A DNA stretch of 64,000 nt from Bacteroides xylanisolvens XB1A (GTDB lineage: Bacteria > Bacteroidota > Bacteroidia > Bacteroidales > Bacteroidaceae): assembly GCF_000210075.1 (NCBI RefSeq), contig NC_021017.1, positions 1,500,566-1,564,565 of the forward strand, read 5' to 3'. Position 1 is the stretch's first letter, and each line of letters begins with the position of its first letter. The notes beneath the pieces were generated by a model, which worked only from the letters and a program-made list of their open reading frames with translations, was not told where the DNA came from and did not search any database. Both the position numbers and the translations under genes were made by a program. Positions 1 to 8,801 of this stretch are shown here, piece after piece.

Positions 1-76
1 AATTAAGAACTGTACTGAAATGAATGAAACCTTGCTTTCTAACTGCTGATTACTCATTATTTCTTTATCCGTACGT

Positions 77-1624
77 TTACTGTTTGGGTAGCGTCACCGA
101 GAAATATGGATTGGGCGTATGTTGTTCGAAGATGATAGCTTTCATCTTTTCTACAACGTCCGGATGTTGGAGTGCTATATCAGTATCTTCGTGAATGTCC
201 GTTTTTAAGTTGTAGAGGAACGGTGTTCCTTTTTTTACCACCATCTTCCAATCGTCCATGCGTACGGCAATCTGGTCTGTTTCATCAAATTCCCAATACA
301 GGAAATCATGTTTCTTTTGCTTTTTCTTACCCAGCAGTGTGGGAGCAAAAGAAATCCCATCGAAATAATCGACTTCTTTTTCTTTATTGCCATATTTCTT
401 TTCGTAGTCCTTGATGCCGATCACTTCGCAGAATGTAGGCATTAAATCATAAAAAGCACAGATGTGATCGTTCACTTTACCTGCTGGTATGTGCCCCGGC
501 CAACGCGCGATAAACGGAATACGTATTCCTCCTTCATGACACTGGCGTTTTAATCCGCGCAGCTTTCCGTCTCTGCCGAAGAAAGTAGGATCGGCTCCGC
601 CTTCTTCGTGAGGGCCGTTGTCACTGGAGAAAATAACCAATGTGTTTTCGTCCAGCCCTTTCTCTTTCAGCTTTTTCAGGACTTCACCCACGTAATAATC
701 CAGCCGGGTAATCATTCCTGCAAATTGAGCATGAGTGTGCGTAATAGCATTGTATCGTGAGCCTTCGCTTCCTTTAAACTCTTTGTCCGGGTTGAATTTG
801 GCTTTGTATTCATTCAGGATGGAATCTTCCGGTTGAACGAGTTCCGCATGAGGTAAGGTGTAAGTCAATATGCCGAAAAACGGTTGTTGGTCGTCTTGTT
901 GGTCCAGCCACTCCAATGCTTTCTGATGAATCATGTCGGCCGAGTATTGCGGACGTTTCTGGTAGTCGGGACCATACATCGGATATTTGATGTTTTCATC
1001 CATCACCACCCGCACCACTCCGGTGTCGCCCAACGCTTTACTATAACGGTTCAGGAAATTGGGATAGTAGAGATGAGCCTGAAATTGACAGATGTAACCG
1101 TAGTATTCATCTATTTCCCGTTTGTCGGGAGTAGAACGCGAGCCTTCATATCCTCCCGCCCATTTGCCGAACATACCCGTGGTATAGCCATTGTCTTTCA
1201 TTATTTCCGGTAAGATTACATGGTCGGAATCATAAGGGTGTTGTCCTACTATCGAATATTCTTGGTTTTGCCCATACAACACGATCGGTACATTTTTCCA
1301 GTATTCTTTGTTGCCTCGCACCTCGCAGTGGCCTGAATGTTGCCCTGTCATGAATGAAGCTCTGGAAGGCGCGCTGACGGGACTGCCGGCGTATGCCTGT
1401 GTAAAACGCATACCTTCATTCGCCATCGTGTCTATATGAGGGGTGCGGATAAATGGTTGACCGTAACAGCCTAAATCTCCATATCCCATGTCATCGCAGA
1501 GAATGAAAAGAATATTGGGTGGAGTATTTGATTGGGGCGGTGTAGTGTTTTCCGGTGCTTTGTTAGTGGCTGTTGCAGCGCAGGTAACAGTGGACATAAG
1601 GGTTAGAATGAAAGGTTGTTTCAT
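77..1624 (-). CDS. Family S1 sulfatase, Ser-type, exported
   Basis: Sulfate ester hydrolase of the arylsulfatase superfamily, 515 residues. An N-terminal signal peptide (about 1-22) predicts export. The metal-binding D44-D45 is visible, followed by the formylglycine motif S84-A-P-S-R88. Because Ser rather than Cys is at position 84, the anaerobic maturase (anSME) is the expected activator. GKW at 152-155, H259 and D335-N336 fit the remaining active-site shell. Bacteroides use such enzymes to desulfate host mucins or glycosaminoglycans; the substrate here cannot be told, and no SusC/D pair or maturase lies beside it in the window. It is separated from the upstream peptidase gene by a strong hairpin terminator, so it probably has its own promoter. 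Full length for the family. Confidence 0.93.
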   Translation of the reverse strand: MKQPFILTLMSTVTCAATATNKAPENTTPPQSNTPPNILFILCDDMGYGDLGCYGQPFIRTPHIDTMANEGMRFTQAYAGSPVSAPSRASFMTGQHSGHCEVRGNKEYWKNVPIVLYGQNQEYSIVGQHPYDSDHVILPEIMKDNGYTTGMFGKWAGGYEGSRSTPDKREIDEYYGYICQFQAHLYYPNFLNRYSKALGDTGVVRVVMDENIKYPMYGPDYQKRPQYSADMIHQKALEWLDQQDDQQPFFGILTYTLPHAELVQPEDSILNEYKAKFNPDKEFKGSEGSRYNAITHTHAQFAGMITRLDYYVGEVLKKLKEKGLDENTLVIFSSDNGPHEEGGADPTFFGRDGKLRGLKRQCHEGGIRIPFIARWPGHIPAGKVNDHICAFYDLMPTFCEVIGIKDYEKKYGNKEKEVDYFDGISFAPTLLGKKKQKKHDFLYWEFDETDQIAVRMDDWKMVVKKGTPFLYNLKTDIHEDTDIALQHPDVVEKMKAIIFEQHTPNPYFSVTLPKQ

Positions 1625-1658
1625 TGTTTTTGGGGGTTAAGTGTGTTATTATTAGTAG

Positions 1659-1696
1659 AAAAAGATGTGTCCGGCAAAGAACGGACACATCTTTTT
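1659..1696. terminator. Rho-independent terminator after the M24 peptidase gene
   Basis: A 15-bp perfect stem, arms 1659-1673 and 1682-1696, with an 8-nt loop and A/T tracts on both sides. It lies directly after the stop of the minus-strand M24 peptidase and before the sulfatase start, so it ends the peptidase transcript. Confidence 0.85.
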
Positions 1697-1706
1697 CATC
1701 ATCTGT

Positions 1707-2870
1707 TTAACTTAATTCAATGATTTCTTCATTGCAGTTCGTCAGCTTTTCTATTCCTTCATTGGTTACTACCCAAGAGTTTTCAATACCTACGGGGCCT
1801 ACACCCGGAATAACGATTTTCGGTTCGAGGGCAAAGACCATGCCCGGTTCTAATTGTTGTTTCATGCGGGGAGCCAATACCGGAGCTTCATTAATTTCGA
1901 GTCCGATACCGTGGCCGATAAACTTGGCTTGTTGCCCTGTTCCCATAAATTTGTCGGCAAATCCGGCTTCTTTGGCTATTTCGGCAGCTGTGTCGTAAAG
2001 CACTTCACAAGCAATGCCCGGTTTGGCGATGGAAGCAATCTTTTCCTGAATATCCAAACAAACCTGATGGGCGGTGTAAGCCTCTTCGGGCAGCTTTCCT
2101 ATTGAGAATACACGGCTCATATCGTTCATGTAGCCGTTGAAGTTACCTCCCAAGTCCACCATAACGCTCTGACCTTCCTTTAGCGGAGTTTTATTTGCTC
2201 CTCCCGGCAAAGCAGGATCAAGTCCCTGTCCACCTAAAGCAAAATCATAGGGCGAGGGGTATCCGGCATTGTCTCCGGTCAGTACGCTACCCATGAATAT
2301 TTCCATGCTGCGTCCGAATACCCGGAAAATTCCGAGGCAACCTTGCAAGCGCATCAGGCGTTCTATTTCAATGGAAAACTCGATGTCCGTCATACCGGGG
2401 CGATATACGCTTGGAATCTGCTCGTATGCCTTGGCGTGGGCAATGCCCGAACGGCGGAACATCTCAATTTCTACAGGTGTTTTTACGCTGCGTGCCTGAC
2501 GAATCAACGGGGTGCCATTTACAACTTCTGCTTCCGGAAACAGGCTGGCCAGACGGCAATATTCCGTATAAGGGAGCTCGTCACCTTCTAACATCAGTTT
2601 GGTTGGCATCGGCAATCCTTGTTCTTTCAACAGGTCAACGATTTGTTCCGGTTTGCGAATCGAGAACGAATGTTCTCCTGTGATATTATTAGGGCGTTTG
2701 AAAAACAATAGTGCAGGCGAATGAAGGGGGAGGTAAAGATAGCCACTGACTACACAGCCATACGTGTAAATTAAATTTGCATTACAAGTGATAAGTGCGG
2801 CGTCAATGCCCTGTGACACCATCAGACTGCGAATCTTGTCACGGCGAAATTTCAATTCGGGTTGTAGCAT
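1707..2870 (-). CDS. M24 family metallopeptidase (Xaa-Pro aminopeptidase/dipeptidase type)
   Basis: Cytoplasmic peptidase of 387 residues with the pita-bread fold. A creatinase-type N-terminal domain (about 8-125) precedes the catalytic domain (about 130-385). The five dinuclear metal ligands are all visible: D239, D250, H320 (in GHGIGLEINE), E349 (in ALEPK) and E363 (in GIENS). Family members release N-terminal residues next to proline or split Xaa-Pro dipeptides. It lies between a sulfatase and an NAD-type glutamate dehydrogenase on the same strand, and a prolyl oligopeptidase lies further upstream, which suggests a peptide and amino-acid catabolism neighbourhood. A -7-like box (TATCTTTG on the minus strand, 2984-2991) lies about 115 nt upstream. 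No signal peptide. Confidence 0.92.
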   Translation of the reverse strand: MLQPELKFRRDKIRSLMVSQGIDAALITCNANLIYTYGCVVSGYLYLPLHSPALLFFKRPNNITGEHSFSIRKPEQIVDLLKEQGLPMPTKLMLEGDELPYTEYCRLASLFPEAEVVNGTPLIRQARSVKTPVEIEMFRRSGIAHAKAYEQIPSVYRPGMTDIEFSIEIERLMRLQGCLGIFRVFGRSMEIFMGSVLTGDNAGYPSPYDFALGGQGLDPALPGGANKTPLKEGQSVMVDLGGNFNGYMNDMSRVFSIGKLPEEAYTAHQVCLDIQEKIASIAKPGIACEVLYDTAAEIAKEAGFADKFMGTGQQAKFIGHGIGLEINEAPVLAPRMKQQLEPGMVFALEPKIVIPGVGPVGIENSWVVTNEGIEKLTNCNEEIIELS

Positions 2871-3030
2871 TTTTTATTTATTACATGATTATTAATTACA
2901 AAACTATCAATGGTAAATTATTAGTTGTGAGTTATTTATCTGATATAACAAATTCACAAACCATTATTTAACCTATCATGCCACAAAGATAATTAATTCC
3001 AGCGAAAATATTGTTAATCTCAAAAAAATA

Positions 3031-3067
3031 GCGCTACCCGCGTCCTGTCACAGGAGGCGAGCAGCGC
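3031..3067 (-). terminator. Terminator of the NAD-type glutamate dehydrogenase gene
   Basis: Hairpin just past the dehydrogenase stop, with outer GCGCT/AGCGC and inner TCCTGT/ACAGGA pairing. On the minus strand it is followed by a T-rich run (complement of 3021-3030). Confidence 0.75.
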
Positions 3068-3102
3068 AAACCACAAATACAAATACAACTAAACAAAGTC
3101 TT

Positions 3103-4440
3103 CTAAATAACGCCTTGTCCCATCATTGCGTGAGCTACTTTCATAAACCCGGCAATGTTGGCACCCTTCACATAATTAATGTATCCGTCGGGTTCCGTGC
3201 CGTACTTCACGCATTGTGCATGGATGCCGTGCATGATTGCATGGAGCTTTTCGTCCACTTCGGCAGCACTCCAGCTTAGGTGCATTGCGTTTTGAGACAT
3301 TTCCAGACCGGAAGTGGCAACACCGCCTGCGTTGACCGCTTTACCCGGAGCATACATTGTCTTATGTTCAATAAAGAGGTCGATTGCTTCGGGAGTACAT
3401 CCCATGTTGGAAATTTCTCCGACGCAAAGTACGTCATTTTTTATGAGATTTTGAGCATCTTCTCCATTTAATTCATTCTGGGTAGCACAAGGAAGCGCGA
3501 TGTCTGCTTTCACTTCCCACGGGCGCTTGCCTTCTACAAAGGTAGCATTCGGATACTGTTCTGCATAAGGGGCAACAATGTCATTACCCGACGAACGAAG
3601 TTCGAGCATATAGTCTATCTTTTCGCCGCTGATACCATCCGGATCGTAGATATATCCGTCCGGACCGGAAATTGTAATCACTTTGGCACCCAGTTCGGTA
3701 GCTTTGGTAGCTGCTCCCCAGGCGACGTTGCCAAAACCGGAAATAGCGACTGTCTTACCTTTTATGTCAATACCTTTTGCTTGTAGCATCTGATTTACAA
3801 AATACAGACCACCGAAACCGGTAGCTTCCGGGCGAATCAACGAGCCTCCGAATTCTAATCCCTTGCCGGTGAATGTGCCTGTAAATTCGCGAGTCAGTTT
3901 CTTATACATACCGAACATATAACCTACTTCACGTCCGCCTACGCCGATATCACCGGCTGGTACATCCATATCCGGTCCGAGGTGACGCCATAACTCCAAC
4001 ATAAAGGCTTGACAGAAACGCATAATTTCAGCATCACTCTTACCGCGCGGAGAGAAATCGGAACCACCTTTTCCACCACCCATAGGCAGCGTGGTCAGTG
4101 CATTTTTGAATGTCTGTTCGAAACCGAGGAACTTCAGAATGGAGAGATTGACGGAAGCATGGAAACGGATACCGCCTTTATAAGGACCGATTGCATTATT
4201 GAATTGTACACGATAACCGAGGTTGGTCTGTACCTCGCCTTTATCATCCACCCACGTTACACGGAAAGTGAAGATACGGTCGGGTTCTACCAATCTTTCT
4301 ATGATTTTAGCTTTTTCAAATTCAGGATGTTGATTGTATATATCTTCGATAGAAAGAAGAACTTCCTTCACTGCTTGAAGATATTCAGATTCACCGGGAT
4401 GCTTAGCCTCCAAAGAGGACATGATTTTCTGGATGTTCAT
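3103..4440 (-). CDS. Glutamate dehydrogenase, NAD-type by sequence
   Basis: Hexameric-class glutamate dehydrogenase (445 residues), interconverting glutamate and 2-oxoglutarate plus ammonia. The catalytic lysine region GGGKGG (K124) and D164 in PAGDIGVGG are intact. The dinucleotide fold reads GFGNVA (235-240), and the second strand ends in SGPDG (258-262). This matches the pattern I recall from the NAD-dependent clostridial enzyme rather than the GSGNVAQ/SDS pattern of NADP enzymes, so I infer NAD preference and a mainly catabolic role. A paralogue with the other pattern lies 13 kb away at 17485-18819. A -7 box (TATATTTG) on the minus strand lies at 4492-4499. Cofactor preference is inference; the enzyme family is certain. 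Confidence 0.93.
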   Translation of the reverse strand: MNIQKIMSSLEAKHPGESEYLQAVKEVLLSIEDIYNQHPEFEKAKIIERLVEPDRIFTFRVTWVDDKGEVQTNLGYRVQFNNAIGPYKGGIRFHASVNLSILKFLGFEQTFKNALTTLPMGGGKGGSDFSPRGKSDAEIMRFCQAFMLELWRHLGPDMDVPAGDIGVGGREVGYMFGMYKKLTREFTGTFTGKGLEFGGSLIRPEATGFGGLYFVNQMLQAKGIDIKGKTVAISGFGNVAWGAATKATELGAKVITISGPDGYIYDPDGISGEKIDYMLELRSSGNDIVAPYAEQYPNATFVEGKRPWEVKADIALPCATQNELNGEDAQNLIKNDVLCVGEISNMGCTPEAIDLFIEHKTMYAPGKAVNAGGVATSGLEMSQNAMHLSWSAAEVDEKLHAIMHGIHAQCVKYGTEPDGYINYVKGANIAGFMKVAHAMMGQGVI

Positions 4441-4585
4441 GATACTATGTTTTAAAAGGTTAATTCTGATAAAATGTCAACTAATTCACTGCAAATATAG
4501 GAATTTTTTTCAAAGTTGCTTGTTTTAATGCAGATATTTTGATTAAATAATGATAAAATGTCAATTTCTTCTGCTGAAAAACACA

Positions 4586-4627
4586 AAGCCCCGCAGCCTG
4601 TAATGTAAAATACAGGTTACGGGGCTT
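4586..4627. terminator. Terminator of the prolyl oligopeptidase gene
   Basis: Hairpin with outer 8-bp stem AAGCCCCG (4586-4593) / CGGGGCTT (4620-4627) and an inner CCTGT/ACAGG stem. It lies 30 nt past the stop of the minus-strand peptidase and ends in a T-rich stretch on that strand. Confidence 0.85.
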
Positions 4628-4656
4628 CTATGTGTTTATAAATAGGAAGTGTCGCT

Positions 4657-6768
4657 TTAGAATTTTGGTTTCATTCCTAAATTATACATGATGAATCCGT
4701 AAATATCAGCTTGTTCTTCCAGTACTTTAGCCATTGGTTTGCCTGCGCCATGCCCGGCTTTGCTGTCAATACGGAGCAGTGTCGGATTGGTACCGTCGTT
4801 GTCGGCTTGCAGGGTAGCGGCAAACTTGAATGAGTGGGCAGGGACTACACGGTCGTCATGGTCGGCGGTAGTGACCAGTGTTGCCGGATATTTCGTGCCC
4901 GGTTTCAGGTTGTGCAGTGGAGAGTAGCCTTTGAGGTATTCAAACATCTCTTTGCTGTCTTCGCTTGTGCCGTAATCGCTTGCCCAGTTCCAGCCGATAG
5001 TGAATTTATGGTAGCGGAGCATATCCATTACACCTACTTGCGGGATCGCTACACGGAACAGGTCAGGACGCTGTGTCATGCAGGCACCTACCAACAGACC
5101 ACCGTTGGAACCTCCTACAATGGCGATTTTATCTTTATTCGTATATTTCTGGTCGATCAGATATTCGGCAGCAGAGATGAAATCGTCGAATACGTTCTGT
5201 TTCTGCATTTTAGTTCCGGCTACGTGCCAATCTTCACCGTATTCACTACCACCGCGCAGGTTTACTTGTGCGTAGATACCTCCATTTTCGAGGAATGGAA
5301 TGCGCGTGGCGCTGAAGCCCGGGTTGAGGCTGATGCCGAAGCCGCCATATCCGTAGAGGAATACAGGGTTCTTGCCGTCTTTCTTCAAATCTTTCTTATA
5401 AGTAAGGAACATCGGAATTTTTACGCCGTCTTTGCTGGCGAAGAATACTTGTTCGGTCACAAAATCATCCGAGTTGAATTGTACTTTCGGGGCACGGTAT
5501 AGTTCGTAGGTGTTCTGATCCATGTCGTATTTGTAGGTAGCACCCGGTATGGTGAATGAAGTGAATCCGAAGAAACATTCTTTGTCGTCTTTGTTGCCGC
5601 TAAAGCCTACGGAACCGAGTGACGGCAGTTGGATTTCCTGAATTTGTTTACCGTCGAGACCGTAAACGTATGCGTGGTTCGAGGCATCTTTGTCATAAGT
5701 AAGGAACAGTTTGCCACCGATCACTTCCGCATTTGAAAGAACAGCTTCCGATTCGGGTACGAGCTCTTTCCAGTCTTCCAGCTTCGGACGGTTGATGTCA
5801 GCTACCATGATCCGGTTTTTCGGTGCACCGTAGTTGGTATAAATATAAATCTGGTCGCCGATAACTTCGATTGGGTAATATTGGTAGTCGAGGTCTGAAG
5901 TCAGCTGGATGAAGGGTGAATTCGGCTTTTTCAAATCCCGTATAAACAGGTTGTTACCTCTTCCGGCGCCGGATTCCGTTAGGAAGAGAATCCGTTCGTC
6001 TTCACTGGTGCTCGATGTATAGAAACGTTTCGGATAAGCAGGATTCTGATAAATCAGTTTATCTTTTGACTGTGGCTCACCGATTTTGTGATAATAGATT
6101 TTGTGATTCTCGTTCACGTTGGAGAACTCTTTTCCTTTGGACGGTGCATCATAGGCACTGTAATAGAAACCGTCTCCCTGCCAGGCAGCACCGGTGAACT
6201 TGGCCCATTCGATGTGGTCTTCCAGTAGTTTTCCGCTTTCGGTATCCATTACATAAATTTCAGACCAGTCCGAACCGCTGCGTGAAATACTGTAAGCGGT
6301 GTACTTGCCGTCGTTTGAGAAATAAAGACCGGTCAGTGCCACTGTTCCGTCGTCCGATAGTTTGTTGGGATCGAGGAAAACACGCGGTTCGCCGTCCAAT
6401 GAGTCCTGCACATAGAATACACTCTGGTTCTGCAGACCGTCATTTTTACTGAAATAATACTTTCCATGTTTCTTGATCGGAGCACTGATTTTCTCGTAAT
6501 CGGCCAGTGTTGTCAATCGTTTCAGCAGGTTTTCGCGGAACGGGATCTGGCTAAGATACTCATTCGTTACTTTGTTTTGTGCTTCTACCCAGGCAGTAGT
6601 GGCTGCGCTGGTGTCATTTTCCAACCATCTGTAAGGGTCGGGAACTTGTGTGCCGAAGTACACATCTACAGTGTCTACCTTTGTCGTCTCGGGGTAAACC
6701 AGCTTTTTTTGTTGGGGAGCGCATGACATCACCATGATTCCACTCATTAATAAAGTTACCTTTTTCAT
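4657..6768 (-). CDS. Prolyl oligopeptidase (S9A), lipoprotein signal
   Basis: Serine peptidase of 703 residues that cuts short peptides after proline. An N-terminal lipoprotein signal ends in MVMSC (Cys16), so it should be anchored in the cell envelope. The first about 400 residues form the beta-propeller typical of S9A; the C-terminal alpha/beta-hydrolase domain carries nucleophile S554 in GGSNGG, the acid within ADHDDR (636-639), and H673 in KAGHGAG. Length matches the family. A promoter-like TAGATTTG box on the minus strand lies at 6805-6812, with an imperfect TTTG partner 19 nt upstream. With the nearby M24 peptidase and glutamate dehydrogenase it fits a peptide-degradation group. Confidence 0.95.
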   Translation of the reverse strand: MKKVTLLMSGIMVMSCAPQQKKLVYPETTKVDTVDVYFGTQVPDPYRWLENDTSAATTAWVEAQNKVTNEYLSQIPFRENLLKRLTTLADYEKISAPIKKHGKYYFSKNDGLQNQSVFYVQDSLDGEPRVFLDPNKLSDDGTVALTGLYFSNDGKYTAYSISRSGSDWSEIYVMDTESGKLLEDHIEWAKFTGAAWQGDGFYYSAYDAPSKGKEFSNVNENHKIYYHKIGEPQSKDKLIYQNPAYPKRFYTSSTSEDERILFLTESGAGRGNNLFIRDLKKPNSPFIQLTSDLDYQYYPIEVIGDQIYIYTNYGAPKNRIMVADINRPKLEDWKELVPESEAVLSNAEVIGGKLFLTYDKDASNHAYVYGLDGKQIQEIQLPSLGSVGFSGNKDDKECFFGFTSFTIPGATYKYDMDQNTYELYRAPKVQFNSDDFVTEQVFFASKDGVKIPMFLTYKKDLKKDGKNPVFLYGYGGFGISLNPGFSATRIPFLENGGIYAQVNLRGGSEYGEDWHVAGTKMQKQNVFDDFISAAEYLIDQKYTNKDKIAIVGGSNGGLLVGACMTQRPDLFRVAIPQVGVMDMLRYHKFTIGWNWASDYGTSEDSKEMFEYLKGYSPLHNLKPGTKYPATLVTTADHDDRVVPAHSFKFAATLQADNDGTNPTLLRIDSKAGHGAGKPMAKVLEEQADIYGFIMYNLGMKPKF

Positions 6769-6804
6769 GTGAATAAAAAGTCTTTTTGAATAAACTTAAA
6801 GTTA

Positions 6805-6812
6805 CAAATCTA
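6805..6812 (-). promoter_or_regulatory. -7 box of the prolyl oligopeptidase promoter
   Basis: TAGATTTG matches the Bacteroides TAnnTTTG -7 consensus, about 37 nt upstream of the start codon. A one-mismatch -33 element sits 19 nt further upstream. Confidence 0.5.
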
Positions 6813-6878
6813 CAAAATAATAAGAGATAAACAAGTAAACTTTATAAAGAAGATGATGGAAAATGAGATTTAAAGAAT

Positions 6879-6886
6879 TAACTTTG
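6879..6886 (+). promoter_or_regulatory. -7 box of the ATPase/HNH pair
   Basis: TAACTTTG is an exact match to TAnnTTTG and lies 28 nt before the ATPase start. The -33 partner is not evident. It indicates the defence-like pair has its own promoter, divergent from the peptidase gene. Confidence 0.5.
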
Positions 6887-6914
6887 CAAAAGTAATCATC
6901 AAGTATAAAGGACT

Positions 6915-8150
6915 ATGGGTAATTTTATTACGAGTATCAAGGTTAATCATATTTTTCATTTGGAGAACTTTTGTATACCAATCTCTGAAAATGAAAAAAA
7001 ACATCTGATTATTACGGGAAAGAACGGAAGTGGTAAGACTATTCTGTTGAATGCAATTGTGGAGCATTTAAGTAAGGTTTGTAATGATAAGATGTTGAGT
7101 TTCTTAGATTTTAAGAAATATTTAGAGTCTAATCAAGCATGGTTGCAGCAAGCTGAGACCACTGGTGATTCGAAAAGTATTGCTTCCGGCCAGAATAACG
7201 TTGAATATTATAAAAATAGAATTGAAGAATTTTATGGAAAAGTAGAACTTTCATTCCATGATATATACTCTATACCTAAGGATTTTTTAAGTCAGGACTT
7301 TATTATAGCCTACTATGCTGATGAACGTAAGTCTCTTTTTGTAGAACCTAAGAATCCTGTTAAGCCAGATTTGAAGATGAAGACTGATCTGAAACATAAT
7401 AAAGTAGATCAGTTCTTGAATTTTATGGTTGACTGTAAAGTGCAAGAGGCCTTAGCTCGTAATGAAGGAAAAACAGAGGATGCTGATTATATTCGTCAAT
7501 GGTTTGTCGGCTTCCGAAATATTCTTCGTCAGATATTTGATGATACAACCTTAGAACTTGATTTCAATTATAAAGATTACTCTTTCCTTATTCAAACACG
7601 CGGAAAGTCGTTTAAATTCACCGAACTATCAGCGGGATATTCGGCTGCATTAGACATTGTAGCCGATTTAATTTTAAAAATGCAATCACAGAATAATGTG
7701 GTCCGTGCATACGAGAAAGAAGGAATTGTGTTGATTGATGAAATAGAAACGCATCTTCATTTGGAACTACAACGAGTGATTTTGCCGATATTGACTACTA
7801 TTTTTCCTAATATACAGTTTGTTGTCACTACTCATTCCCCTTTTATTCTTAATTCTTTAGAGAATGCTATTGCTTTTGATTTGGAGCATCGTGAACCAAT
7901 TGAAGACTTAACGGATTATTCTTATGAAGCATTAGCAGAAGGTTACTTTGGTGTTCGTACAGACTCCAGTGAGATTCAAATGCGTTTACAACGGATGGAA
8001 GAATTGATTCGTTCCGATCGGCTTTCTATTTCGGATAAAAGTGAGTTGGAAATGTATCTGCAGGATTTTGATAAGATTCCGGAAGCAGTTGCTCCTGCTG
8101 TAAAAGCTAAATATTATGATCTGAAAAGAGAGTGGCAAAATAAGAATTAA
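6915..8150 (+). CDS. AAA/ABC-type ATPase, candidate PtuA of a Septu-like defence pair
   Basis: Soluble SMC/ABC-like ATPase (AAA_15/AAA_21 type), 411 residues. Walker A GKNGSGKT is at 35-42, a signature-like LSAGYSA starts at 238, Walker B VLIDE is at 272-276 with E276 as the likely catalytic acid, and the switch TTH is at 305-307. Insertion between the two halves is about 190 residues. The next gene, 5 nt downstream, encodes an HNH nuclease. This ATPase-then-HNH order is that of PtuA-PtuB (Septu) anti-phage systems, in which the ATPase holds the nuclease inactive until infection. Low G+C and AT-rich codons contrast with the flanking genes, which fits horizontal gain. There is no reverse transcriptase nearby, so it is not a retron of the Ec78 type. 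Family assignment is strong; the defence role is inferred. Confidence 0.8.
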   Translation: MGNFITSIKVNHIFHLENFCIPISENEKKHLIITGKNGSGKTILLNAIVEHLSKVCNDKMLSFLDFKKYLESNQAWLQQAETTGDSKSIASGQNNVEYYKNRIEEFYGKVELSFHDIYSIPKDFLSQDFIIAYYADERKSLFVEPKNPVKPDLKMKTDLKHNKVDQFLNFMVDCKVQEALARNEGKTEDADYIRQWFVGFRNILRQIFDDTTLELDFNYKDYSFLIQTRGKSFKFTELSAGYSAALDIVADLILKMQSQNNVVRAYEKEGIVLIDEIETHLHLELQRVILPILTTIFPNIQFVVTTHSPFILNSLENAIAFDLEHREPIEDLTDYSYEALAEGYFGVRTDSSEIQMRLQRMEELIRSDRLSISDKSELEMYLQDFDKIPEAVAPAVKAKYYDLKREWQNKN

Positions 8151-8155
8151 TTAAG

Positions 8156-8797
8156 ATGATTAGAATTTGTAAAAATGCAGATAAGCCACAAACTTTAGAT
8201 AAGAGTTATAATACGGACGAGGTCTGCAAACAATTACTGATGGATCAGAATGATAAATGTTATCTATGCGAACGGCGTTTGACAACTGATTATCAAGTAG
8301 AGCATTTTAAATCGCAAGCCAATAATGGAGACTTGAAACAAACATGGGAAAACTTATTTGTAGCTTGTGGATACTGTAACAATAAAAAGTCGAATAAGTA
8401 TGATGATATCTTAGATCCGACTCAATATGATATCGAAACTATAATAGAACATTCAAATGATTTTGTTAATCAGAAAGCAATATTTGATAGTGATAATAGA
8501 ACTTCTGAAGTACTTTCAACGATAAAGTTATTGAATTTATTATTTAATGGAAAACTATCTTATAGGAATTGTCGTGAGCAACGATTTTATGATGAATTTA
8601 TTCAAAAAATGAATTTCTTTTCTTATGTTGTTGATGAATATATGTCAGGTGAGAAAGAATATTATTATCCGGTTATAAAAGAACAGTTGGATATTCGTAG
8701 TGAATATTTGGGATTTAAATATGCCATTATTCATAGTAACGATTTGCTGAAACATGATTTTGGAGATATGACGATTTGGAATAAGAAAGGAGAATGA
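8156..8797 (+). CDS. HNH endonuclease, candidate PtuB of a Septu-like pair
   Basis: HNH nuclease of 213 residues, TIGR02646/PtuB-like. Two zinc knuckles frame the active site: C35-x2-C38 and C71-x2-C74. H50 (in VEHF), N66 and N75 supply the His-Asn-Asn set. It starts 5 nt after the ATPase stop, so the two are almost certainly co-transcribed and made as partners; in Septu the HNH protein is the DNA-cutting effector. Codon use is as AT-rich as in the ATPase and unlike the next gene. The following gene begins 4 nt after its stop, which may be read-through placement rather than functional linkage. Confidence 0.8.
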   Translation: MIRICKNADKPQTLDKSYNTDEVCKQLLMDQNDKCYLCERRLTTDYQVEHFKSQANNGDLKQTWENLFVACGYCNNKKSNKYDDILDPTQYDIETIIEHSNDFVNQKAIFDSDNRTSEVLSTIKLLNLLFNGKLSYRNCREQRFYDEFIQKMNFFSYVVDEYMSGEKEYYYPVIKEQLDIRSEYLGFKYAIIHSNDLLKHDFGDMTIWNKKGE

Positions 8798-8801
8798 CTT
8801 T

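Noticed and set aside
6915-8797. Retron of the Ec78 type
   Set aside because: The ATPase/HNH pair fits, but no reverse transcriptase or msr/msd-like repeat lies next to it.
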